Shown: positions 1 to 5,050 of the stretch, piece after piece
Layout of the letters: each line of letters opens with the position of its first letter
How positions within the stretch are numbered: the first letter of the stretch is position 1
Assembly: GCA_947307375.1 (NCBI GenBank)
Contig: CAMZIX010000096.1
Coordinates: 1-5,050, forward strand
Length of the DNA: 5,050 nt
From: an uncultured Clostridia bacterium
Lineage (GTDB): Bacteria > Bacillota_A > Clostridia > Oscillospirales > Oscillospiraceae
Reading direction: 5' to 3'
Made by a program: the position numbers and the translations under genes
Notes under the pieces: model-generated
Databases searched by the model: none
Told to the model about the DNA's origin: nothing
The model's input: the letters and a program-made list of their open reading frames with translations, nothing else

Positions 1-452
1 GGCAGCTGCTCGTCCTCGATGCGCGCCTCCAGGCCGCTCAGCAGGAACAGGCCGAGGAGGAAGCCGAGGCCGACGCCCAGAGCGCTCAGCAGCACCGCGG
101 CGAGGCTGTCGGCGGCGGTGAGCTGCAGGGCGGCCGCCAGCACCGCGCTGTTGAGCGCGATGACCGGGAAGAACACGCCGAGGCGCTTGCCCAGCAGCAG
201 CTGCAGCAGATACACCAGCACGAGCACCACGGCAGCCGCGGCGAGGGTCAGCGCCCAGGCCGGGAGCAGGCCGCGCAGCAGCCACAGGATCAGCGAGGCG
301 AGCACGCTCACTGCCGTGACGGACAGGCCGAGCGCCAGGATCTTCTCCCGCTTTGAGGAGAAGCCCAGCAGCGGCGTCAGGCCGAAATACGCGGACAGCG
401 CGTAGTTGTTGACCAGGACGAAGCCCAGTACCAGAACGATCATTTCCTTCAT
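1..452 (-). CDS. rnfA: Rnf electron transport complex subunit RnfA, divergent, partial (3' end outside window)
   Basis: RnfA (NqrE family) is the six-helix partner of RnfE. The first 150 codons, of about 190 expected, are visible and read MKEMIVLVLGFVLVNNYALS at the start, which matches the family's VLVNNFVLS signature. About five hydrophobic segments can be seen (near 3-24, 38-60, 65-87, 91-112, 117-140). The two family cluster-cysteine positions are changed: FLGLCPFLG is YFGLTPLLG here (Thr26, codon 377-375) and LPLITTNCAVLG is FPVIALNSAVLA (Ser102, codon 149-147). No cysteine occurs in the visible part. The loop before the second motif is shorter than usual, with the SPxLYRxLG segment largely missing. 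The ATG at 452 overlaps the rnfE stop as ATGA and has AAGGAGG 7 nt upstream; an ATG three codons later is less well placed. The last helix and any rnfB lie to the left of the window. Confidence 0.91.
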   Translation of the reverse strand, partial: MKEMIVLVLGFVLVNNYALSAYFGLTPLLGFSSKREKILALGLSVTAVSVLASLILWLLRGLLPAWALTLAAAAVVLVLVYLLQLLLGKRLGVFFPVIALNSAVLAAALQLTAADSLAAVLLSALGVGLGFLLGLFLLSGLEARIEDEQL

Positions 453-1072
453 GCTTCGGCCTCCTTATCTTCCGGCGCAAGGCCGACGGCGGCGCGGGTC
501 AGCGCGCCCCCGACTTCCTCGCCGGGGAAGAGCCTGTTGACGACGGCCAGCAGGACGGCGAACAGGATCAGGCCGCCCGCGGGCTGGGCCAGCAGCGGGA
601 TGCGGATGTTTTTGAGCGCTGCGATCTCATGGCCGGCAAAGCTCGCCGAGCCGAAGAGCTCGCGCAGCACGGCGAGGACGAACACGAACACGGCGAAGCA
701 CAGCGCGCTGAGCACGGCGCGGCCGAGCGCAGGGCCGAGGTCTTCGTCAAAGGCCCGCTCCGCGGCGGAGAAGAGCAGCAGATCGACCGCGAGCACCGCC
801 AGGTACACGCCCAGCATCGAGGCGGCAGAGGGCAGGATCGCCTGCAGCAGCAGCTGTGTCATCGAGGCAAAGCCCGCCACCGTCAGCACGGCGGCCGGGA
901 GCTTCGCTTCCGCGGGGATCAGCCTGCGGATCAGACCCAGCAGCAGCGTGGAGAAGAAGGTGATCAGGATGACCGCGAGGGACATGCCGAGGGCAGCGGT
1001 CAGGCTGACGGAGCCCGCCAGAACAGGCGTTGCGCCCAGGAACAGGATCGTGACCGGATGCAGTTTCTTCAT
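449..1072 (-). CDS. rnfE: Rnf electron transport complex subunit RnfE, divergent, cluster cysteines absent
   Basis: RnfE (NqrD family) is a six-helix membrane protein that pairs with RnfA around an intramembrane [2Fe-2S] cluster. The 207 residues contain about six hydrophobic segments and recognisable family landmarks: HPVTILFLGATPVLA at 5-19 (canonical NPxxVxLLGLCPLLA), RRLIPAEAKLPA at 49-60 (canonical PxEIRIP), LGVYLAVLAVDLLLFSAAERAF at 87-108 (canonical LGIFIPLIVxNCxxxGRAEAFA), and LRELFG at 136-141. At the two cluster positions the cysteines are replaced by Thr15 and Leu98; the only cysteine, Cys125, is elsewhere. The N-terminus is about ten residues shorter than usual. Extension is impossible because the upstream frame is closed by the rnfG TGA five codons before the start. 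The ATG at 1072 has GGAGGT 6 nt upstream. The gene overlaps rnfA by 4 nt. Membership is clear from motifs and position; ordinary RnfE function is doubtful. Confidence 0.9.
   Translation of the reverse strand: MKKLHPVTILFLGATPVLAGSVSLTAALGMSLAVILITFFSTLLLGLIRRLIPAEAKLPAAVLTVAGFASMTQLLLQAILPSAASMLGVYLAVLAVDLLLFSAAERAFDEDLGPALGRAVLSALCFAVFVFVLAVLRELFGSASFAGHEIAALKNIRIPLLAQPAGGLILFAVLLAVVNRLFPGEEVGGALTRAAVGLAPEDKEAEA
460..466 (-). promoter_or_regulatory. Shine-Dalgarno sequence of rnfA
   Basis: AAGGAGG inside the last codons of rnfE, 7 nt before the ATG at 452. It supports this start over the ATG at 443 and the ATGA overlap between rnfE and rnfA. Confidence 0.75.
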
Positions 1073-1078
1073 GTGCGC

Positions 1079-1084
1079 ACCTCC
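1079..1084 (-). promoter_or_regulatory. Shine-Dalgarno sequence of rnfE
   Basis: GGAGGT directly follows the rnfG TGA and lies 6 nt before the ATG at 1072. It confirms the short RnfE N-terminus, because the in-frame stop just upstream rules out an earlier start. Confidence 0.78.
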
Positions 1085-2320
1085 TCAGTTCCCGGTGCCG
1101 AGGCGAAAGGCCTCGAACACGTCCCGCGTCGCGGTATCGACCGCTTCGCTGCTCATCGTGGCGCCGGTGATCAGCGCCTGTTCGCCGGTGTAGGCGTCCC
1201 CGGTGAGGCCGACAAAGCCCTCCTTGTAGGAAGCCTCGTCCAGCGTGTAGTTGCTGAAGTATTCGCTGTGCAGGATGAGTTCCTTGGCGCGCATCGTCAC
1301 GATCGCGCCGTTCTCGTCCAGCACGTACCAGAGCTCCATGACCTCGTTGGCGTAGCCGTAGGGCCGCGCGGCGAAGGCGTAGAACGTCTCGTCCCCCGCC
1401 TGCACGGAATAGGCGCCGGTGACGGAATTGGCCAGGCCCTCGAGCTGCATCGGCTCCAGAACGGCGCCCTCGGGCAGGAGCTTGGCCAGCGCCTTCTGCT
1501 GCGCCTCGTGCGGGTCGTCGTTGACCGGGGCGGCGAGCTCGGCGACCGCGCCCAGCAGCGCGGGCTCGTCGACGCGATTGCCCTCGAGATCGAAGATCAT
1601 CACGCCGCCGACAACGCTCGCCACGCCGAGCCGGGCGTTCTCGCCGTCCTGGATGAACCAGGCGGAGCCGCTGCCGTTGGCGGCCTTATAGCCCTTGGTC
1701 ACGGCGCCGCTGCCCTCGAGCTCCTCGCCCTGGATGGCGCCGGCCTTGTTGACAAGGCCCGGATAGACGCTCGGGACCAGCTCGGCCAGCAGCTGCTCGG
1801 CGCTCTTCTGGCCGGCGGTGATCAGGCCGTTGTCGATCAGGGTGTTCATGCCGTCGGAGACGGCGCTGCGGATGGCGGAGGAGGAGAAGGTCACGCCCGC
1901 GACCAGCTCCACGCCGCCCAGGGCGGAATCCTGCCCGCTGAAGCTCGGGAGGAAGGCCTCGCCGAGATCCTTGTCGTCAGAATTCTGCACGAGCTGCAGA
2001 TCGGCGATCTTTCCCTCGTAGTCGACCGTCAGCTTCAGCTCGATCGGGCCGTGGGAATAGCCCTCGCTGGTGCTGAGATCCAGGGTAAAGAGCTGCTTGG
2101 TGTCGTCCCGATAGACGCTCCTGACGGTATCGGCCGTGACGGCGAGCGCGGAGGCGGCGGGGTCGGCGGCGTCGTAGATCAGCACCGCGTCGCCCAGCAG
2201 CTTCTTCGCGTTGGCTTCGACGATCGGCGCGGTCAGGGCGTTCATGCCCCAGCTCGCGGCGAGCATCACGGCCAGGATCAGCACCAGGCAAAGGAGAGAA
2301 CGAAGCGTATTGTTTTTCAT
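1085..2320 (-). CDS. rnfG: RnfG-like subunit, extended, with two flavin-attachment motifs
   Basis: RnfG is anchored by one N-terminal helix and exposes a covalently FMN-loaded domain outside the cytoplasmic membrane. Here one hydrophobic helix (about residues 8-25) is followed by a region of about 385 residues, roughly twice the usual RnfG (about 180-220 residues in total). It reads as three related units, each with a V-x3-Y strand and, 34-37 residues later, a D-x-x-G-x-I/V turn: Val66/Asp100, Val207/Asp244 and Val300/Asp335. Unit 1 ends in AGVTFSS (Thr144) and unit 3 in the canonical TGATMSS (Thr388), both candidate FMN sites; unit 2 lacks such a motif. I chose the ATG at 2320 because GGAGGTGA sits 5 nt upstream; a GTG at 2329 would add three residues but lies inside that Shine-Dalgarno sequence. 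The gene is 1 nt after the rnfD stop and 12 nt before rnfE. Identity rests on position, the anchor and the TGAT domain; the repeat reading is inference. Confidence 0.88.
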   Translation of the reverse strand: MKNNTLRSLLCLVLILAVMLAASWGMNALTAPIVEANAKKLLGDAVLIYDAADPAASALAVTADTVRSVYRDDTKQLFTLDLSTSEGYSHGPIELKLTVDYEGKIADLQLVQNSDDKDLGEAFLPSFSGQDSALGGVELVAGVTFSSSAIRSAVSDGMNTLIDNGLITAGQKSAEQLLAELVPSVYPGLVNKAGAIQGEELEGSGAVTKGYKAANGSGSAWFIQDGENARLGVASVVGGVMIFDLEGNRVDEPALLGAVAELAAPVNDDPHEAQQKALAKLLPEGAVLEPMQLEGLANSVTGAYSVQAGDETFYAFAARPYGYANEVMELWYVLDENGAIVTMRAKELILHSEYFSNYTLDEASYKEGFVGLTGDAYTGEQALITGATMSSEAVDTATRDVFEAFRLGTGN

Positions 2321-2321
2321 C

Positions 2322-3248
2322 TCATTCACCTCCCAGCGGCTTTCTGCGCGTCCATTTCTCGAGCCAGGGCGCGAGGATGTTCATGCAGAGGATCGAGAAG
2401 GACACGCCCTCGGGATAGGCGCAGAAGAAGCGGATCACAAAGGTGATCAGGCCGCAGCCCAGCGCGAAGAGCAGCTTGCCCTCGAGGTTGATGGGCGTGG
2501 TGCTGTAGTCGGTGGCCATGAACACGGCGCCGAGCACCAGGCCGCCGGCGAGGATCTCGTATGTTGCCGTGACAAGGCTGCCGGTGGCGAACAGCGACAG
2601 CACGAAGACCGTGCCGACGAAGATCACCGGGATCTGCCAGCGGATCACGCGGCGCAGCAGCAGATAGGCGAAGCCCAGCAGCAGCGCGAGGATGCAGCCC
2701 TCGCCGATGGCGCCGCCGCGCAGGCCCAGGAACATGTCCAGCAGCGTGGGCAGCTGCGCGCCCTCGGTGCCGATCAGCTCCAGAGGCGTCGCGGAGGAGA
2801 CCGCGTCGACCATCCGGGGCGCGGCGCCGCCGGCCACGGTGGAGCTGAAGGCCGCCAGCAGGAACACACGGGCGGTGATGGCGGGGTTGGCGAAGTTGCG
2901 CCCGATGCCGCCGAAGGCGCCCTTGACGAGCACGATGGCGAAGACGCTTCCCAGCACGCACTGCCAGACGGGCACGTTCACGCTCAGGTTCAGCGCGAGC
3001 AGCAGGCCGGTCACGACGGCGCTCAGGTCGCCGACGGTCTGCTCCCGGCGGGTGCAGAGGTTAAACAGGTACTCGGCCGCGACCGCGCTGACGACGCAGG
3101 CGAGGATGACCCACAGGGCGGGCAGGCCGTAGAGGATCAGGCCGGCGACCGTGGCGGGAAGCAGGGCGAGGATCACGTCCAGCATGATCCGGCGGCTGCT
3201 GTCCTTGCTGTGGATATGAGGGCCGGCGCCCATGACGGGTGTACTCAT
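2322..3248 (-). CDS. rnfD: Rnf electron transport complex subunit RnfD
   Basis: Polytopic membrane subunit, homologous to NqrB, carrying covalent FMN. The 308 residues are close to the usual length and hold roughly nine or ten hydrophobic segments. Family motifs are well kept: PHIHSKDSSRRIMLDV near 10-25, TVGDLSAVVTGLLLALNL at 71-88, GGIGRNFANPAITARVF at 113-129, DAVSSATPL at 148-156, MATDYSTTPIN at 244-254, and YPEGVSFSILCMN at 278-290. The FMN-attachment threonine is Thr154 (codon 2789-2787), with the expected Asp six residues before it; SSAT replaces the usual SGAT. The ATG start at 3248 has AGGAGGG 9 nt upstream, inside the end of rnfC. The TGA stop is 1 nt before the favoured rnfG start. 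This is the most canonical membrane subunit in the window. Confidence 0.96.
   Translation of the reverse strand: MSTPVMGAGPHIHSKDSSRRIMLDVILALLPATVAGLILYGLPALWVILACVVSAVAAEYLFNLCTRREQTVGDLSAVVTGLLLALNLSVNVPVWQCVLGSVFAIVLVKGAFGGIGRNFANPAITARVFLLAAFSSTVAGGAAPRMVDAVSSATPLELIGTEGAQLPTLLDMFLGLRGGAIGEGCILALLLGFAYLLLRRVIRWQIPVIFVGTVFVLSLFATGSLVTATYEILAGGLVLGAVFMATDYSTTPINLEGKLLFALGCGLITFVIRFFCAYPEGVSFSILCMNILAPWLEKWTRRKPLGGE
2326..2333 (-). promoter_or_regulatory. Shine-Dalgarno sequence fixing the ATG start of rnfG
   Basis: GGAGGTGA on the minus strand lies in the last codons of rnfD, 5 nt before ATG at 2320 (8 nt counted from the GGAGG core). A GTG at 2329 falls inside this element and so is unlikely to be the start, although it would lengthen the protein in frame by three residues. 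Confidence 0.75.
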
Positions 3249-3251
3249 GCC

Positions 3252-4589
3252 TTACTTCCCTCCTTCCTTGTGCGCGCGCTCCCAGCTGCGGATGAAGCCG
3301 ATCGCGGCGCTGTTGGTCGCGGCCAGCGGGCGGTGGGACGGGCAGACGTAGCTGCAGCAGCCGCACTCCATGCAGACCTTGACCTGCTCCTGCGTCAGGA
3401 TGGCGGCGCGCTTTTCGTCGTCCTCCAGCTGCATCGCGCGATCGAAGGCCGTGGGGTTCAGGCTCAGCGGGCAGACCGCCACGCAGCGGCCGCAGTGGAT
3501 GCAGGGCGAGGGCTCCGTCTTCGCGGCGTCCTTCTGATTCATGATGACGACGGCGTTGGTCGCCTTGAGGATGTGCGCGTCCAGCGACTCCTGGGTCTTG
3601 CCCATCATCGCGCCGCCGAAGAGGATCTTGCCGGGCTCTTCCTTCAGCCCGCCGCAGGCCTCCACGACGTCGCGCACGGAGACGCCGATCGGCACGATCA
3701 GGTTCTTCGGCTCTTTGACCGCCGAGCCGTCGACCGTGATGATGCGCTCGACCATCGGCATGCCGGTGACGAAGTACTCCGCCATCTTGATCAGCGAGGA
3801 GACGTTGATGATGATCACGCCGAGGCTCGCCAGACGCTCGCCCTTTTTGACCACCTTGCCGGTGGCGTTGTAGAGCAGCACCTGCTTGGCGCCCTGGGGA
3901 TACACGCTGCTCAGCTCCATGACCTTGACGGCCGGATCGTTCGCAAAGCGCTCCTTCATCGCGGCGATGGCGTCCGGCTTGTTCTTCTCGATGCCGAGGA
4001 TGAACTCCTCGCTGCCCAGAAACTCCTTCAGCAGCTCCACGCCCTTCTGGACCAGCTCGCCGCACTCCAGCATGGCGCGGTGGTCGCTGGTGATGAAGGG
4101 CTCGCACTCCGCGCCGTTGATGAGCACGGTCTTGATGTGCGTCTTCTGCGCGGCGGAGAGCTTGGACCACACGGGGTAGGCCGCGCCGCCGAGGCCGACC
4201 GTGCCGCTCAGGCGCACGGCCTGCAGGAACTCGTCCAGGTTCGTGGGATGCGGGATCGGCAGATCGGGGTATTTTTCCATTTTGCCGTCGCTCTCGATGC
4301 GGACGGCGATGGCCTTGTGCGCGCCTTGGGACCAGGGCTCGATGGCCGTGACCGTGCCGGAGACCGAGGCGTGGATGTCCGCGCTGCCGCGATCCTTTTC
4401 CTTGCCGATCAGCTGTCCGACCCGGACGTGATCGCCGACCTGCACGACGGGCTCGGCCGAGGTAGCCGAGTGCGAGTTCATCGGCGACAGCGGCAGAAGC
4501 ACCTCTTTGGGTACCGGGATGCGCACGGCGGCACAGCCGGCCGTGCTTTTATAATGGGGTAATTTCAGGGTCGAAATCGTTCTCTTCAA
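3252..4589 (-). CDS. rnfC: Rnf electron transport complex subunit RnfC
   Basis: Peripheral cytoplasmic subunit that exchanges electrons with NAD(H) through bound FMN and two [4Fe-4S] clusters. The 445 residues match the usual clostridial length. In order: a hammerhead/lipoyl-like N-terminal part (VGDHVRVGQLIG at 51-62, HASVSGTV at 73-80); the glycine-rich flavin/NADH site at 126-144 (SGTVGLGGAAYP); NGAECEPFITSDHR at 158-171; YPQGAKQVLL at 230-239; GMPMVERIITVDG at 276-288; FGGAMMGK at 324-331; then two cluster motifs, Cys363/366/369/373 and Cys406/409/412/416, each ending CP. The N-terminal GGxHxP segment seen in most RnfC proteins is missing or shortened (TLKLPHYK here). The start is TTG at 4589, chosen because AGGAGG lies 9 nt upstream and no ATG is near. 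The gap to apbE is 15 nt and to rnfD 3 nt. All key residues I can recognise for the NADH-side redox work are present. Confidence 0.97.
   Translation of the reverse strand: MKRTISTLKLPHYKSTAGCAAVRIPVPKEVLLPLSPMNSHSATSAEPVVQVGDHVRVGQLIGKEKDRGSADIHASVSGTVTAIEPWSQGAHKAIAVRIESDGKMEKYPDLPIPHPTNLDEFLQAVRLSGTVGLGGAAYPVWSKLSAAQKTHIKTVLINGAECEPFITSDHRAMLECGELVQKGVELLKEFLGSEEFILGIEKNKPDAIAAMKERFANDPAVKVMELSSVYPQGAKQVLLYNATGKVVKKGERLASLGVIIINVSSLIKMAEYFVTGMPMVERIITVDGSAVKEPKNLIVPIGVSVRDVVEACGGLKEEPGKILFGGAMMGKTQESLDAHILKATNAVVIMNQKDAAKTEPSPCIHCGRCVAVCPLSLNPTAFDRAMQLEDDEKRAAILTQEQVKVCMECGCCSYVCPSHRPLAATNSAAIGFIRSWERAHKEGGK
3258..3263 (-). promoter_or_regulatory. Shine-Dalgarno sequence of rnfD
   Basis: GGAGGG inside the last codons of rnfC, 9 nt before the ATG at 3248; the rnfC stop lies between the site and the start, so the two genes are likely translationally coupled. 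Confidence 0.7.
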
Positions 4590-4598
4590 ACGTTCCCG

Positions 4599-4604
4599 CC
4601 TCCT
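4599..4604 (-). promoter_or_regulatory. Shine-Dalgarno sequence fixing the TTG start of rnfC
   Basis: On the minus strand AGGAGG begins immediately after the apbE TAA stop and lies 9 nt before TTG at 4589. No ATG or GTG with comparable spacing is present, so TTG is the likely start. The stop-SD junction suggests that ribosomes finishing apbE help start rnfC. Confidence 0.8.
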
Positions 4605-5050
4605 TTACTTGATTTCCTCGATCCATGCGGCGAAGCCGGAGCTCGTGCGCTGCTCCCCGTCCGGGAAGATCCACAGCACGTCCACGCCCTCCAGGCTCTC
4701 CGCGAGCTGCAGGCCCTCGTCAAAGGGCATGCAGAACAGCGCCGTCGACAGGGCGTCGGCCAGGCCGCTGTCCCTTGTGATCACCGTCAGCGAATCGTAG
4801 TACGCCGCCGGGTACAGGGTGTCTTTGTCGATGATATGGTGGTATCTTGTGCCGTTTACCGTGAAATATCGCTCGTATACGCCGGAGGTCACGCAGGAGG
4901 TGTCGCTGATGCGGATGCGCAGGGCGTAATCCTCCGCCTCGCTGTCCGGGTTCCGGATGGCCGTGACCCAGCCGCTGCCGTCCGGCCGCGTGCCAATGCA
5001 GCGGATGTTGCCGCCGACGTTGAGCACATAGCCGCAGGCTCCCTCGCTCT
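4605..5050 (-). CDS. apbE: FAD:protein FMN transferase ApbE, C-terminal part (5' end outside window)
   Basis: ApbE moves FMN from FAD onto a threonine of target proteins with Mg2+; RnfD and RnfG are classic targets, acting at or outside the membrane. About 147 C-terminal residues are visible, under half of the usual 300-350. They show the family order: VLNVGGNIRCIG (canonical VNLGGN), SGVYERYF, HHIID followed by a TLYPA stretch (the clostridial form of HIIDPxTGxP), and ADALSTALF near position 4750, whose Asp (4757-4755) and Thr (4745-4743) match the metal-ligand positions of the family. The frame stays open to the window edge, so the GTG at 5027 is an internal valine codon and the true start lies to the right. 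The gene ends with TAA at 4607-4605, directly followed by the rnfC Shine-Dalgarno sequence, which puts it in the rnf operon. The family assignment is secure; serving RnfD and RnfG is inferred from position. Confidence 0.93.
   Translation of the reverse strand, partial: SEGACGYVLNVGGNIRCIGTRPDGSGWVTAIRNPDSEAEDYALRIRISDTSCVTSGVYERYFTVNGTRYHHIIDKDTLYPAAYYDSLTVITRDSGLADALSTALFCMPFDEGLQLAESLEGVDVLWIFPDGEQRTSSGFAAWIEEIK

Noticed and set aside
19..405. Plus-strand open frame opposite rnfA
   Set aside because: Ser/Arg/Ala-rich product with no motif; the minus strand carries RnfA with its VLVNN signature and hydrophobic helices.
1..452. rnfA and rnfE as decaying pseudogenes because cluster cysteines are missing
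   Set aside because: Both frames are open, hydrophobic helices and flanking motifs are kept, and ribosome sites and gene overlaps are intact; a functional divergent form explains this better.
1085..1087. Possible rnfG-rnfE fusion, since the rnfG stop is in frame with rnfE
   Set aside because: The TGA is followed at once by a strong ribosome site and an ATG; there is no sign of readthrough or a selenocysteine element, so separate genes are more likely.
2327..2329. GTG start for rnfG, overlapping rnfD
   Set aside because: It lies inside the GGAGGTGA Shine-Dalgarno sequence; the ATG at 2320 has ideal spacing.
629..2446. Long plus-strand open frame opposite rnfE, rnfG and the end of rnfD
   Set aside because: Its product is low-complexity and rich in His, Arg, Gln, Asp and Gly, has no recognisable motif or good ribosome site, and runs across three minus-strand genes with clear family motifs. 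In GC-rich DNA the opposite strand often lacks stops by chance.
3061..4170. Second minus-strand open frame inside rnfC reaching into rnfD
   Set aside because: Out of frame with RnfC, rich in Arg and Gly, and without motifs; the rnfC frame carries all conserved residues.
2211..4562. Long plus-strand open frame (783 codons) opposite rnfD and rnfC
   Set aside because: Same composition bias (Asp, His, Gln, Arg, Ala), no domain, and it mirrors the codon pattern of rnfC and rnfD. It is a shadow of these genes.
5025..5027. GTG as the start of a short 140-residue ApbE-like protein
   Set aside because: The frame remains open to the window edge and the residues before it (ACGYVLNVGGN) continue the ApbE alignment, so this is an internal valine.

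Overview
The window holds one tightly packed operon read entirely from the minus strand (right to left): apbE (3' part) - rnfC - rnfD - rnfG - rnfE - rnfA (5' part). These are the genes of an Rnf-type ion-translocating ferredoxin:NAD+ oxidoreductase, preceded by the flavin transferase that loads covalent FMN onto Rnf subunits. The order C-D-G-E-A is the one known from clostridial Rnf operons, where rnfB comes last; rnfB would lie beyond position 1. The high GC content, strong GGAGG-type Shine-Dalgarno sequences before every start, the clostridial gene order and a Firmicutes-style ApbE C-terminus suggest a GC-rich anaerobic member of the Clostridia (Bacillota). That placement is inference; nothing here fixes the species.

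Layout, in transcription order: 5050-4605 apbE C-terminal part; 4589-3252 rnfC (TTG start); 3248-2322 rnfD; 2320-1085 rnfG; 1072-449 rnfE; 452-1 rnfA (cut by the window edge). Gaps are 15, 3, 1 and 12 nt, and rnfE/rnfA overlap by 4 nt (ATGA), so translation is probably coupled. There is no non-coding stretch over 20 nt, and no promoter, terminator, RNA gene, repeat array or mobile element was found. The promoter must lie upstream of apbE, outside the window.

In canonical Rnf, RnfC takes electrons to or from NAD(H) through FMN and two [4Fe-4S] clusters, RnfA and RnfE hold a shared intramembrane [2Fe-2S] cluster on four cysteines, and RnfD and RnfG carry covalent FMN. Here the soluble and flavin parts look intact: RnfC has both CxxCxxCxxxCP motifs, RnfD has an SSAT site and RnfG a TGAT site. 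The membrane core does not. All four expected cysteine positions are replaced (Thr26 and Ser102 in RnfA; Thr15 and Leu98 in RnfE), so the central cluster is unlikely to form.

RnfG is also about twice the usual length and looks like three RnfG-like units in tandem, two of them with a flavin-attachment threonine. Together these point to a divergent Rnf-like complex with a rewired electron path. This is the main reason to look again at the window.
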